A DNA stretch of 64,000 bases from Marnyiella aurantia (GCF_014041915.1 NZ_CP059472.1:434001-498000); one strand, 5' to 3'; shown: positions 36,996 through 46,312, counted from the stretch's first letter. Translations and numbers: made by a program. Notes: generated by a model not told the origin, from the letters alone.

Positions 36996-37219
36996 TCTGT
37001 GCTCGTATCGCCATCAGTAGTAGTGTAAAAAATTATTACAATATCGTTTTCTTTCTTACTTTCAATTGCATTAAGGGAGTCCTTAATAAGATTCTTTACA
37101 ACTTCCAAGTCTTCATGTAAGAGTGTTTTTGATTCATAAGGAGTTAGTGTAATTCCGTCTCTCAATTCATTATTAACCCCGAAATAATCATACTCGTAGA
37201 ACAATTCGTTAATTTTCAT
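36959..37219 (-). CDS. Small unknown protein at the head of the mcrBC operon
   Basis: An 86-residue acidic protein (MKINELFYEYDYFG at the start; helix rich in Glu and Leu at about 28-52; then a beta-rich VIIFYTTTDGDTST end). First gene of the four-gene defence operon. The last 13 codons overlap the next gene in another frame. No family recognised. Could be the N-terminal half of a frameshifted larger gene. Confidence 0.5.
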   Translation of the reverse strand: MKINELFYEYDYFGVNNELRDGITLTPYESKTLLHEDLEVVKNLIKDSLNAIESKKENDIVIIFYTTTDGDTSTECGPIFWNSGSR

Positions 37220-37570
37220 TTTTATTTAAATTTAGCGTAATATAAGAGGTGCCGCGCAATCTAATTACTTCCTTATCCCAATATATCTTTAAAAATCATT
37301 TGTGTTTAGGTTCTGTAGGAGAAATTAATGCAAACTTTATATAATCTTTTACCCAAAGGACAGTTTAATCCATTGTAAGCTTCCCGCTCCCAGGCACGCT
37401 CAAAAATAAAGTGTTTTATTGATAATTTACTGTTGTTTACGGAATTTTGTTGACTGGAGGAGATAATTAATTGGCGGAGCCAAAATCCTGAGCATTGTCC
37501 AACAAGATTTTTCCATATTTCATCAGGAAGCGTGGGTGAAAAAGGGTTTCTTCACCGGAAGCGCCATAAC
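37220..37570. other. Gene-free gap upstream of the mcrBC operon
   Basis: No intact gene is seen. On the minus strand a stop-free but start-less frame of about 78 codons (37316-37551), ending WEREAYNGLNCPLGKRLYK and a few more residues, looks somewhat protein-like and might be a remnant. The promoter for the mcrBC operon is presumably within the last 60 bases before 37219 (TAAATTTA occurs at 37230-37237 on that strand). Confidence 0.4.
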
Positions 37571-37599
37571 AAAAAATGCCCCGCAAAAAGCAGGGCATT
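37571..37599 (-). terminator. Terminator of the DUF3494 protein gene
   Basis: AATGCCC and GGGCATT arms pair; on the minus strand a six-T run follows. Confidence 0.75.
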
Positions 37600-37618
37600 G
37601 GTAATTAATGATATGATA

Positions 37619-39217
37619 TTATGGCTTTGAAATCAGCTTACCACCCTGCTGCTTACCGTTCTTACCGGTAAGTTGGTAAAAGTAAACACCAGCCGGAAGA
37701 CTTACAGGCAGTGCAGTTGTCATGCGTGACAGACGCACATCCATTACCATTGAACCAGCCGCGTTATACAGCTTAAGGTTTGATCCGTTATCCACCCCTT
37801 CCAGAGTTACATTTAAAACCGAGTTGAAGGGATTAGGATACAGCTTAGCGTTCAGGCTAACAGCGTTAGCAGAACTTGTTGCCAGGACACCACATCCCGC
37901 CGTCATTTGAACATCAACTGCGGCAGTAGTTACAGCACCGCTGGTGGTAAGCATACGACCATCTACTGCTACGCCTGTGGCAAGGTTTACTGCGCCATTG
38001 TTCCCAATGACTGTTCCCTTGAACTCTGCATAATCACTTAGATCTGTAGCTCCGTCTACTTTCCAGAAAACATTTTTCGCCTGTGCACCGTTCTGTAAAA
38101 TAACTTTAGCGTAAGTGCTCGTAGATAAAGCTCCGTTAATTTTGATTACAAATACAGCATCAGCATTTCCCTGTGCATTCAGGTACACATTTCCTGTAAG
38201 TACCGTGGCACCGTTCAGTTGGTAGGTATGCGGCGTAAGTACCAGACCCTGACCAAATGCGGCTGGGTAAAGAAGTTCAATATCGGTAGGAAGTATGTTC
38301 AGGTAAGTGTACACCAGACTAAGGTCTGCTGCAGCTTGTGCAGTAGAGCTATCCGGACTCGGATGTATTGTACCGTTCACATTACCAGCCTGAAAACCTG
38401 TAGTTAGCCCTACATTGGTACCCACATCACCGGTAAGAGTTGAAACTCCTGCATTGGCAACCCCTCCGTTTCCGGAAAACACAGCATAACAGGCAACGCT
38501 GTTTAACTGCGGTGGCAGTGGCCCCGTAAGTGTTTGAGAACCACATCCCAGAGGTTTAGCAATAGTAACGCCTGATACTGACACAGCACCGGTAGTGGAT
38601 AGCGCACGGCCCTCCAGCGTTACACCCGTATTAAGGACGATAGCTGCGTTGTTGGCAACGATTGTTCCCCTCATCGCCGTATTTGTCGCAAGGTCCACAA
38701 GCCCTTCTACTTTCCAGAAGACATTGCAGGCAAGAGCGCCATTGGTAAGCACCACCTGAGCGGCAGCACCCGAAGAGAGAGATCCCTGAATCTTAAATAT
38801 GAAGACAGAGTTAGCGTTTCCTCCACCGTCAAGAGTCAGCATTCCATTGATCGTAGCACTTTGCCCAATGGAGTAGATTCCGGCAGTAAGCGTCTGTCCA
38901 TTCCCAAGTAATGCAGCCGGAAACTGAGTAGGAACAGCAGAATTCAGCTGGTTGTAAGCGATGGTAAGTGACGCCGCGGCGGCGGCGGTTGCCAGATCAC
39001 CATTATGCATCACTCCATCCACATTTCCGAAACCGGTAAGTCCGCCATTATTGGTGCCCACATCTCCCGTAATAATAGATAAGCCTGTATTCGTTACCGC
39101 TCCTGTGGTTGAAAACACGGCAAAATTCGAAACTGCTCCAAGTACTGGTGCCTGGGCGCTAGCCTGGTAACCGAACATCGAGGCAACCGTAACTGCCAAA
39201 AGTAATAATTTATTCAT
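37619..39217 (-). CDS. Secreted protein with two ice-binding-fold (DUF3494) domains and T9SS sorting tail
   Basis: A 532-residue exported protein. Signal peptide to residue 22 (ASAQ). Two tandem DUF3494 domains, about 28-225 and 238-440, each with the repeated pattern (FAVFSTTGAVTNTG / CYAVFSGNGGVANAG; NVFWKVEGLVDLAT / NVFWKVDGATDLSD). The last 75 residues form a type IX secretion type A sorting domain (LYPNPFNSVLNVTL ... LPAGVYFYQL). DUF3494 proteins include true ice-binding proteins and adhesins. Surface location is well supported; ice binding is a hypothesis. Low cysteine, Thr/Ala/Gly rich. Confidence 0.9.
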   Translation of the reverse strand: MNKLLLLAVTVASMFGYQASAQAPVLGAVSNFAVFSTTGAVTNTGLSIITGDVGTNNGGLTGFGNVDGVMHNGDLATAAAAASLTIAYNQLNSAVPTQFPAALLGNGQTLTAGIYSIGQSATINGMLTLDGGGNANSVFIFKIQGSLSSGAAAQVVLTNGALACNVFWKVEGLVDLATNTAMRGTIVANNAAIVLNTGVTLEGRALSTTGAVSVSGVTIAKPLGCGSQTLTGPLPPQLNSVACYAVFSGNGGVANAGVSTLTGDVGTNVGLTTGFQAGNVNGTIHPSPDSSTAQAAADLSLVYTYLNILPTDIELLYPAAFGQGLVLTPHTYQLNGATVLTGNVYLNAQGNADAVFVIKINGALSTSTYAKVILQNGAQAKNVFWKVDGATDLSDYAEFKGTVIGNNGAVNLATGVAVDGRMLTTSGAVTTAAVDVQMTAGCGVLATSSANAVSLNAKLYPNPFNSVLNVTLEGVDNGSNLKLYNAAGSMVMDVRLSRMTTALPVSLPAGVYFYQLTGKNGKQQGGKLISKP

Positions 39218-39673
39218 TTTTTTATTTTTAGCCCGATATGAGTCTACCGAACAGGCAAAGGTAAACTATAATGATGCCACATATTAGTATTTTAATAAAA
39301 TATATATTTATTTTTTAATCACTTTTCATTCATATGAAATCATTAACATTTTTCTTTTATTTTAAAGCCACTTTTATTAAATAATATTCAAAAATAAAAA
39401 ACCGTCTTTAAAACACTAAGTAATTAGGAATGATAAGAGTTAAAGTATACATCTTCCAGAGTTGGAACTTTCTTTTAATATGAACTGCATCAGTTTCAGC
39501 AAACAAAAAATCTTAAGCGTGTGGTAAATGTGCTGCAACTTAAATAATCCTGCATAAAAAGACAGGCAGGGGACTGTAAATTATATCCCTGCCGGTATAT
39601 AAGTTGAGATTCACTTACATGGCTGTACAAAAAATATTAATTATCTTCGCTCTCCAAACCTTTAGATTAAAGA
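39218..39673. other. AT-rich gap between divergent genes
   Basis: A 456-base stretch with no convincing frame on either strand and no clear hairpin with T run. It must carry the promoters of the DUF3494 gene (left) and the thioredoxin-like gene (right), but I cannot fix them. Confidence 0.4.
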
Positions 39674-40846
39674 ATGAAAAATATATTTGCAGCTTTTGCG
39701 CTGCTCATGTCCATAATTGTAGTCGCGCAGGACGGCATACAGTTTCAGAAAAACAACTTCGGCGAAATGCTGGAGAAAGCCAAAAAAGAAAATAAACTTA
39801 TTTTTATCGATGCCATGGCTGTGTGGTGCGGACCGTGCAAACTAATGGATAAAAACGTCTTCAGCCTAAAACCGGTGGCCGATTTTTACAACGCCAATTT
39901 CATCAACGGAAAATTTGACATGGAAAAGGGCGAAGGCCTGGAGCTGGCGGCACGCTACGGTGTGCGCTCTTATCCTACTTACCTTTTCATCAACGGTGAC
40001 GGGCAGTTGGTTTCCCGCAATATGGGATATATGCCGGAAAGTACATTTCTGGAACTGGGTAAAGAAGCATACGCGGCCGTGAAAAACATGGGCTCCATGA
40101 AAAGCCGTTTTGAAAAGGGCGAAAAAGACCCTGACTTCCTCATCAGCATTATTAAACTTCATGCGGAGTCTGATTATGATTTTGCTAAGCAGGCCTCTGA
40201 AAGATATTTCAAAAACAAAAAGACTTCAGAGTTTACCAAGGAAGAGGTAGGCTATCTTTTGTTCGCAATTAAAAGTGTGGATGATGCCAATTACAGCATC
40301 TTCAAAAAAAATGAAAAAGCGTTGACGCAGCACTTTCCAGCGCAGACATTTGAACAGTTTGATAATCAGCTGAAGATCCAGAAACTCTGGGATACTTCGG
40401 TTAACCTGAAAGCCAAAACAGTAAATGACACTCAGTTTCTAAGTCAGGCTGAAGTGATGATCGGAAAAGAAGAGGCTGAGAAGGTACTAAACCGCCGTAA
40501 GCTGGACTTCTACGAACAGACCGAAAATTTCCCGGCCTATCAGGCTGCGGCGCTGGCCTATTTTAAACTCAACGAAAAGGCTGATCCCACAGAACAGCTG
40601 AAAGCCGCCTGGATATTCTCTGAAAAAGCCACGGACCAAAATGCGCTGAGAACTGCTCAGCAATGGGCCGAACGCTCCGTGCAGATGCGTGAAACGCCGG
40701 AGAACAGCTATATCCTGGCTAAACTTTACCAGAAATCCGGTAAGAATGCGGAAGCCAGAATGTATGCTGAGGCCGCTGTACGATTAGCCAAACAAAGAGG
40801 TGTCGACAGCAGTGCGGCCGAGAAGTTACTTACCGAATTAAACTAA
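39674..40846 (+). CDS. Exported thioredoxin-fold protein with TPR-like C-terminus
   Basis: A 390-residue protein: signal peptide (FAAFALLMSIIVVAQ), then a thioredoxin domain (about 25-135) with the redox motif AVWCGPCKLMD and the cis-Pro region RSYPTYLFI, then a helical repeat region of about 250 residues resembling TPRs (AARTAQQWAERSVQM-type packing, NAEARMYAEAAVRLAK). It probably works as a periplasmic disulfide or reductase component. Two further genes follow at 5 and -1 bases: one operon of an oxidoreductase, a DUF3575 barrel and a tiny membrane protein. Confidence 0.85.
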   Translation: MKNIFAAFALLMSIIVVAQDGIQFQKNNFGEMLEKAKKENKLIFIDAMAVWCGPCKLMDKNVFSLKPVADFYNANFINGKFDMEKGEGLELAARYGVRSYPTYLFINGDGQLVSRNMGYMPESTFLELGKEAYAAVKNMGSMKSRFEKGEKDPDFLISIIKLHAESDYDFAKQASERYFKNKKTSEFTKEEVGYLLFAIKSVDDANYSIFKKNEKALTQHFPAQTFEQFDNQLKIQKLWDTSVNLKAKTVNDTQFLSQAEVMIGKEEAEKVLNRRKLDFYEQTENFPAYQAAALAYFKLNEKADPTEQLKAAWIFSEKATDQNALRTAQQWAERSVQMRETPENSYILAKLYQKSGKNAEARMYAEAAVRLAKQRGVDSSAAEKLLTELN

Positions 40847-40851
40847 TACAT

Positions 40852-41469
40852 TTGAAGAGACTTTGTTTTGCCCTCCTATGCTTTACGGTGATATTTGCTT
40901 CTGCGCAGGATACTGAGGATTCCAAATCCCTGTACGTAAAAGGAAATGCTGTGCTGCTACCTGTTGGGGTACTGAATGTGGGCGCAGAATATCAGCTTCA
41001 TAATAAATTCACCTTGCAGGCGGATGCTTTAGTTTCTCCCTGGAAATCCTTTTCCGGTCACCAGGCACAGCTTTACATGTTAGGGATGGACGGCAGATAT
41101 TATTTTGACCGTGCTTTCCGGCGCTGGTACGTGGGCTTGAACATCAGCGCACTCCGGTTTATTGCTCAAAAGCCAAATTACTGGGGAGAAGGACCTTATC
41201 AGCTAACTCCCGACTCACCAATCTATAACAAATCGGACCTGTATCAGGACGGTTACGCCGTTTTAATAGGGGCTGTTGCAGGTTACCAGTTTCAGCTTTC
41301 GGAAAAATGGAATATTGACCTCTTTGTTGCCGGCGGAAATGCACAAAGCCTGTACAGGGGATACCACGAAGAACTGGGGATACGATATGACGAGCTGACG
41401 GGCTGGAACCGCAGCGGCGAGTGGATTCCGTACCGCGGCGGCGTAATGATTTCCTACAAATTAAGATAA
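40852..41469 (+). CDS. DUF3575 outer-membrane beta-barrel-like protein
   Basis: A 205-residue exported protein starting at a TTG codon (KRLCFALLCFTVIFASAQ signal peptide), five bases after the thioredoxin-like gene. The mature part alternates polar and hydrophobic residues as in a barrel: LLPVGVLNVGAEYQL, DGRYYFDRAFRRWYVGL, VAGYQFQLSEKWNIDLF. This matches DUF3575, common in Bacteroidetes, function unknown. Its stop overlaps the next start (TAATG). Confidence 0.78.
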   Translation: MKRLCFALLCFTVIFASAQDTEDSKSLYVKGNAVLLPVGVLNVGAEYQLHNKFTLQADALVSPWKSFSGHQAQLYMLGMDGRYYFDRAFRRWYVGLNISALRFIAQKPNYWGEGPYQLTPDSPIYNKSDLYQDGYAVLIGAVAGYQFQLSEKWNIDLFVAGGNAQSLYRGYHEELGIRYDELTGWNRSGEWIPYRGGVMISYKLR

Positions 41470-41672
41470 TGAATATAAAAAGCTATAAATACCTTATTGT
41501 TGCCACAGTAACCTTCCTGATTCTGTTCCTTATGAATTACATTGGCAACCCGGAGGCGGACAGACTGGAACGCGCTTTAATGACCGCAGTGGCGGGTGTA
41601 GTAGGACTAACAATCGGAATGTGGTTTGTGTATCGGAACCGCAAGGACGATACGCATCATGATTTTGATTAA
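41469..41672 (+). CDS. Small two-helix membrane protein
   Basis: A 67-residue protein from ATG 41469, overlapping the DUF3575 stop by one base. Two hydrophobic segments (about 8-22 and 38-53) and a charged tail YRNRKDDTHHDFD. No family recognised. Last gene of the thioredoxin/DUF3575 operon; it meets the aspartyl protease gene tail to tail six bases on. Confidence 0.7.
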   Translation: MNIKSYKYLIVATVTFLILFLMNYIGNPEADRLERALMTAVAGVVGLTIGMWFVYRNRKDDTHHDFD

Positions 41673-41678
41673 TATTCC

Positions 41679-42875
41679 TTAACGGATCTCAAGCTGAATC
41701 GTTTGTCCTGTAACCTGACTCCTGACTTTCATTTTAGATTTACCCGACAGCAACTTCTCTTTCTGCCTTAAGCTTTCACACCGGCTTAAGATTTCGGGAC
41801 TTTGCCCGTCAATTTCTGTCACGGTATCACCCGGTTTCGCTTTGTCGGCCGCAGCTCCCCATAATGCGGCAATACGCAGTGCAATCCCGTCTGAAATAAC
41901 CGAAACATTCTCTTTCTTTCCGGTAAGCTGATCCTCGTTAGTTAAAAGATATACCTGGCTTTTTCTGAAATCAAAGATGGGATTCAGCTTCTCAAGTATT
42001 TTGTTTCCTATTTTACTGTTATGGTCTTTGGAAACTACAATATAATCGTTGATAAAACTTAAGTTAGCAAACATCAGCGGTTTTTTCAGCCGCACCCTTT
42101 CCAAATCTTCATTTTCATTTTTGTCGATGAGCGAAAGCGATACAAAGCCTTTTCCCCTTTCGGTTTCCGCAACTCCTCCCCACTTACCAATAAGGTCTTT
42201 TGCCTCTTTTGAAAAGTGTACAGCACCCGAAAAGCCACTGTCAAGGAGAAAAGCTACCTCAATTTTTTGGCTGGCTTTATAGTCAAAGTAAACATACGGC
42301 AACACCTGACCACCTCTGTTCGGCACCATATTCATTCTCTGAAAATCACGGGTGTTTAACTTAGAAACAGCATCGGTCACGGTTATTTCGCGTGTACCGT
42401 AATTTATCTGAACCACTGAATTCCGGAAGGAATTGGCACCAATAATTCCCTTTACAGCAAAACAGGTCTTCAGTATGTTTTCGCCCGGAAACAGAATAAA
42501 ATTCATTTCGGTAAATTCGAGATCACCAATCTTAAACTTCTGATTAAACAGCACTTCAGCGGAAGTGGTATTGGCATTAGAATCTGATAAAACTACGGCA
42601 CTTTTACTCGTGCCTTCCACTTTATCGCCAAAAAGCACATTGGAAGCACCGGTATCAAACAGGAATTTAGCTTTTTCGCCATTGTAATCCACATCGACGA
42701 TCATAAATCCGTCGCGGTATTCAAAAGAAATTTTTTCCAGATACTGCTTTTCTATAATGTTGCCTGTATTTAGGGGGTGTTGCGCAGACAGAGCACCAAA
42801 AAGAAGGAGAAAAATAAGGGCACATGGCCGTAAAAAAGAGCTTCCTGCATTAAAAGCTGGTGACTTAATCTTCAT
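41679..42875 (-). CDS. Aspartyl-protease-like exported protein with PDZ domain
   Basis: A 398-residue protein with a signal peptide (LIFLLLFGALSAQ). Two retropepsin-like motifs occur, FDTGASNVLFG and LLDSGFSGAVHF, so both halves of a pepsin-like active site may come from one chain (the second has DSG for DTG). A C-terminal PDZ domain (about 320-390) includes AKPGDTVTEIDGQ. Bacteroidetes aspartyl proteases of this type are periplasmic with unknown targets. It overlaps the end of the upstream DUF1343 gene by 11 bases. Confidence 0.85.
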   Translation of the reverse strand: MKIKSPAFNAGSSFLRPCALIFLLLFGALSAQHPLNTGNIIEKQYLEKISFEYRDGFMIVDVDYNGEKAKFLFDTGASNVLFGDKVEGTSKSAVVLSDSNANTTSAEVLFNQKFKIGDLEFTEMNFILFPGENILKTCFAVKGIIGANSFRNSVVQINYGTREITVTDAVSKLNTRDFQRMNMVPNRGGQVLPYVYFDYKASQKIEVAFLLDSGFSGAVHFSKEAKDLIGKWGGVAETERGKGFVSLSLIDKNENEDLERVRLKKPLMFANLSFINDYIVVSKDHNSKIGNKILEKLNPIFDFRKSQVYLLTNEDQLTGKKENVSVISDGIALRIAALWGAAADKAKPGDTVTEIDGQSPEILSRCESLRQKEKLLSGKSKMKVRSQVTGQTIQLEIR

Positions 42876-44052
42876 ATATCAAATATTTCACCCGGATCTT
42901 TTCAAAATCCAGCAGATCCTTTTGCCAGCTCGCCCGTATCTGAGATTCCGTTTTTCCGGCAATAATCTGTTTGCGCAGTTCGTCGGTGCCGGCAAGTTTA
43001 TCAAAAAAGAGATTCTTCAGGAAGAAATCCTGCTGTGGGCTCTTATACTCTCTGTAAGCCTTCAGCAACCACTCCAGATTAATCCGTCGCAAATCTTCAC
43101 TGTTATCAGATAAGTTCTCACCGTAGCAAAGTTTTCCGTTCAGGAAAGGGTCTTTGGCGCCCTCAGTTGGTCTGGGTGTAAACTGGTAAGGCAAATTTTT
43201 AGTCCAGGGCGAACCATAGATCTGAAACGGAAGCGCGGTACCACGACCCACAGAAACCTGGGTACCTTCAAAAAAACAAAGACTTGGATAAAGGTTTACC
43301 GATTTTTCATTGGGAAGGTTTGGCGACGGCTTCTCCAGCATGCCGTAACGCTTTGTCTTGTTATAGCCCTGCATCGGTATGACTGTGTATTTGGCCTGAA
43401 CACCGTTCTTCAGCCATTTTTCACCATTCACCATATTTCCGTATTCGCCCATTGTAAGTCCGTACACTACCGGCACCTTATGCATTCCGACGAAGCTGGT
43501 AAATTTATCTTTCAGAACCGGTCCGTCGGTATAACCGTCATGCGGATTAGGCCTGTCCAGCACAATGACTTCCACATTATTCTCGGCACCTGCTTCCATT
43601 ACGTAAGTAAGTGTGGAGATGTAGGTATAGAAGCGGACGCCAACGTCCTGAATATCGAAAAGAATAACATCCAGACCTTTCATCTGTTCCGCAGTGGGCT
43701 TTTTATTATTTCCGTACAGGGACACAATCTTGATCCCCGTCTTTGCGTCCATACCGCTTTTCACGTGTTCACCCGCATCGGCAGTTCCGCGAAAGCCATG
43801 CTCGGGCGCAAAAATTGACTTCATCTTTATTTCGTTCTTCACCAGGAAATCCACAAGATGCGTGCGGTCTTTCAGCAAGCCCGTTTGATTGGTAACAATA
43901 CCTACATTTTTATTTTTAAGAAGAGGAAGATAAAGTTGAGGCCGGTCTGCCGCAGCCAGAAAACAGTCTGTGTTTTGGGCAGTTATGGGGGTAATTGCTA
44001 AAAATATTAGGCAAATAAGAACTAAATCTCTAATTTTGGCACCTAAAATCAT
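42865..44052 (-). CDS. namZ: DUF1343 exo-beta-N-acetylmuramidase-like protein (NamZ)
   Basis: A 395-residue exported enzyme. ATG 44052 gives a proper signal peptide (DLVLICLIFLAITPITAQ); a longer in-frame reading to 44274 runs over the opposite gene and lacks sense. The DUF1343 core has GIVTNQTG, FAPEHGFRG with the catalytic Glu, FDIQDVGVRFYTY and VLDRPNP. NamZ removes terminal MurNAc from peptidoglycan fragments in Tannerella and Bacillus. Its ATG is only four bases from the start codon of the divergent permease. Confidence 0.87.
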   Translation of the reverse strand: MILGAKIRDLVLICLIFLAITPITAQNTDCFLAAADRPQLYLPLLKNKNVGIVTNQTGLLKDRTHLVDFLVKNEIKMKSIFAPEHGFRGTADAGEHVKSGMDAKTGIKIVSLYGNNKKPTAEQMKGLDVILFDIQDVGVRFYTYISTLTYVMEAGAENNVEVIVLDRPNPHDGYTDGPVLKDKFTSFVGMHKVPVVYGLTMGEYGNMVNGEKWLKNGVQAKYTVIPMQGYNKTKRYGMLEKPSPNLPNEKSVNLYPSLCFFEGTQVSVGRGTALPFQIYGSPWTKNLPYQFTPRPTEGAKDPFLNGKLCYGENLSDNSEDLRRINLEWLLKAYREYKSPQQDFFLKNLFFDKLAGTDELRKQIIAGKTESQIRASWQKDLLDFEKIRVKYLIYED

Positions 44053-44056
44053 CTGC

Positions 44057-45286
44057 TTGAAGTTTCCGTTATATTTTTCCAAAAAAATAGCTTTTTCCAA
44101 AGATAACAAAAATAATCTCTCACGGATTATCATCTTTATTGGGAGGCTTTCTGTAGCGCTCGGCATCATCGTTTCACTGATCACGGTGTCGGTGGGCTTT
44201 GGCTCTAAAGAAGCAATTAAACTGCGCATGGCCGACTTCAGCGGACATATCAACATAAAATCCAAACGTTCCAACTCGTCCTATGATTCATCTGTGCTGG
44301 ACCGCACGGGACTGGACCTGAAAAAAATACGTGCAAATCCGGATGTAGCTACAGCGCAGAACTACGTAAGCGTGAGCGGAATCCTTCGGAATGAGCACAA
44401 CTTTGCCGGCGTGGTAATGAAAGGCATCGGAAAGGATTTTGACCATGAGCGCTTTAAGAAATTCATTGTAAAAGGAAACACTCCAAAGGTTACGGAAGAT
44501 GGCTATAACAACGGAGTTGTGATCTCGGAAAAGATTGCCAGCGACCTTCACCTGGGCGTGAAGGACAGTATTGTTGCCATTTTTTCGAAGCAGAACCAGC
44601 AGCCTCTGTACAGGAATTTTGAGGTAATAGGTATTTACAAGACAGATATCAAGATGATAGACGACCAGTTTATTCTGGGCGACATAAACCATGCACGTAA
44701 GATCCTTGACATGGAGAAGAATGATGTAGGCGGCATCGATATTTTTCTGAAGGATGTTAATGATATAGAAAAGGAAACACCAGAAATAGACCGCAGTGTG
44801 GGCCTGAAGAATTATACCGAGAAGGCCACTGAAAAGTACCCGCAAATCGTAGACTGGATCAATATCTTCGACAATAATATTGCGGTGATCATCGTTATTA
44901 TGCTCAGTGTGGTGATCATCAATATCGTAATGGTTCTGCTGATCCTCATTATTGAAAGAACGAATTCCATTGGTCTGCTTAAAACGCTGGGCGCCAGCAA
45001 CGGGCAGATCCGCACGCTTTTCATTTACTACACGCTGCTCATTATGGTGCCCGGACTTATCTTTGGGAACCTGATCGGCTTCACACTTCTGGGACTTCAG
45101 AAAATTTTCAGTATTATAAAGCTTAATCCCGAAAACTATTACATCAGCACGGTGCCGGTAGATCTTAACCCGCTGATCCCAGTGGTCATCTCCGCCGGAA
45201 TTTTGTTGGTATCAGCCTTTGCGATGATTTTCCCAAGCTATCTTATAAGTAAGATATCACCGGTGAAATCGATTAAATACACATAA
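44057..45286 (+). CDS. LolC/E-type ABC transporter permease (FtsX-like)
   Basis: A 409-residue inner-membrane permease starting at TTG 44057 (KFPLYFSKKIAFSKD, the conserved N-terminus of flavobacterial LolE-like proteins). One N-terminal helix (RIIIFIGRLSVALGIIVSLIT), a periplasmic MacB-like domain, then a three-helix FtsX domain (IIVIMLSVVIINIVMVLLIL ... GLLKTLGASNGQIR). Probably exports or releases outer-membrane lipoproteins with a LolD ATPase encoded elsewhere. The divergent namZ starts four bases away. Confidence 0.85.
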   Translation: MKFPLYFSKKIAFSKDNKNNLSRIIIFIGRLSVALGIIVSLITVSVGFGSKEAIKLRMADFSGHINIKSKRSNSSYDSSVLDRTGLDLKKIRANPDVATAQNYVSVSGILRNEHNFAGVVMKGIGKDFDHERFKKFIVKGNTPKVTEDGYNNGVVISEKIASDLHLGVKDSIVAIFSKQNQQPLYRNFEVIGIYKTDIKMIDDQFILGDINHARKILDMEKNDVGGIDIFLKDVNDIEKETPEIDRSVGLKNYTEKATEKYPQIVDWINIFDNNIAVIIVIMLSVVIINIVMVLLILIIERTNSIGLLKTLGASNGQIRTLFIYYTLLIMVPGLIFGNLIGFTLLGLQKIFSIIKLNPENYYISTVPVDLNPLIPVVISAGILLVSAFAMIFPSYLISKISPVKSIKYT

Positions 45287-45303
45287 AATAATTAAATTAA
45301 GAT

Positions 45304-46287
45304 ATGAAATTTGCAAATAATATACTTGAAACTATCGGAAATACGCCTCTGGTAAAACTCAATAAAGTTTTAGGCGAAGATTTTCCTGCTTTGGTTTTGG
45401 CGAAAGTGGAAACCTTTAATCCAGGCAACTCGGTGAAAGACCGTATGGCGGTTAAAATGATTGAGGATGCCGAAAAAGACGGACGTCTGAAACCGGGTGG
45501 AACAATAGTAGAAGGAACTTCCGGAAATACCGGTATGGGACTGGCGCTGGCAGCTATCGTGAAAGGTTATAAATGTATTTTTGTCACCAACGATAAGCAG
45601 TCCAAGGAGAAGTGTGACATCCTGCGCGCTGTTGGTGCCGAGGTTATTGTTTGTCCTACCGATGTGACGCCGGACGATCCACGCTCCTACTATTCAGTTT
45701 CCAAAAGTCTGGCAGAGCAGACAGAAAACGGTTGGTATGTAAACCAATACGACAATCTTTCTAACCGCGAAACGCATTACGAACAGACAGCACCGGAAAT
45801 CTGGGAACAGACCGAGGGTAAACTGACGCATTTCGTGGCCGGAGCCGGAACAGGTGGTACAGTTACAGGTTGCGGCAGATTTTTTAAAGAGCGCAATCCA
45901 AATATCCACATTACAGGTATCGATACCTACGGTTCTATCCTGAAGGAAATTCACGAAACGGGCGAAATTCATCCTGAAAACGCCTATTCTTACATTACCG
46001 AAGGTATTGGTGAAGACATTCTGCCGGAAAACTACGACATGAGCGTCATTGACCATTTTGAAAAAGTGACGGATAAGGACGGTGCCATTTATGCAAGGAA
46101 ACTTGCCAAGGAAGAAGGTATTTTCTGCGGATATTCAGCCGGTAGTGCTATTGCTGCGCTGAAGCAGATGCAGGACCAGTTTACTGAGGACGATATCATT
46201 GTAGTGCTGCTGCACGATCACGGTTCCCGTTATGTAGGCAAGATCTATAATGATGACTGGATGAAACAGATGGGCTGGCTGGATTAA
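45304..46287 (+). CDS. PLP-dependent cystathionine beta-synthase/cysteine synthase
   Basis: Fold-type II PLP enzyme, 327 residues. The PLP lysine lies in NPGNSVKDRMAV, the substrate loop is EGTSGNTGMGLAL, and the phosphate cup is GAGTGGTVTG; the end SAGSAIAALK and DHGSRYVGKIYNDDWM resembles the catalytic core of cystathionine beta-synthase more than CysK. There are no CBS regulatory domains. It either joins serine and homocysteine or makes cysteine; sequence alone leaves this open. A terminator follows. Confidence 0.85.
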   Translation: MKFANNILETIGNTPLVKLNKVLGEDFPALVLAKVETFNPGNSVKDRMAVKMIEDAEKDGRLKPGGTIVEGTSGNTGMGLALAAIVKGYKCIFVTNDKQSKEKCDILRAVGAEVIVCPTDVTPDDPRSYYSVSKSLAEQTENGWYVNQYDNLSNRETHYEQTAPEIWEQTEGKLTHFVAGAGTGGTVTGCGRFFKERNPNIHITGIDTYGSILKEIHETGEIHPENAYSYITEGIGEDILPENYDMSVIDHFEKVTDKDGAIYARKLAKEEGIFCGYSAGSAIAALKQMQDQFTEDDIIVVLLHDHGSRYVGKIYNDDWMKQMGWLD

Positions 46288-46312
46288 TTTTAAGAAAGTA
46301 AGATTTCATAAT

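Noticed and set aside
32076..37600. Integrated element using tRNA-Phe as attachment site
   Set aside because: No integrase and no second copy of the tRNA 3' end was found downstream; the position beside a tRNA alone does not prove integration.
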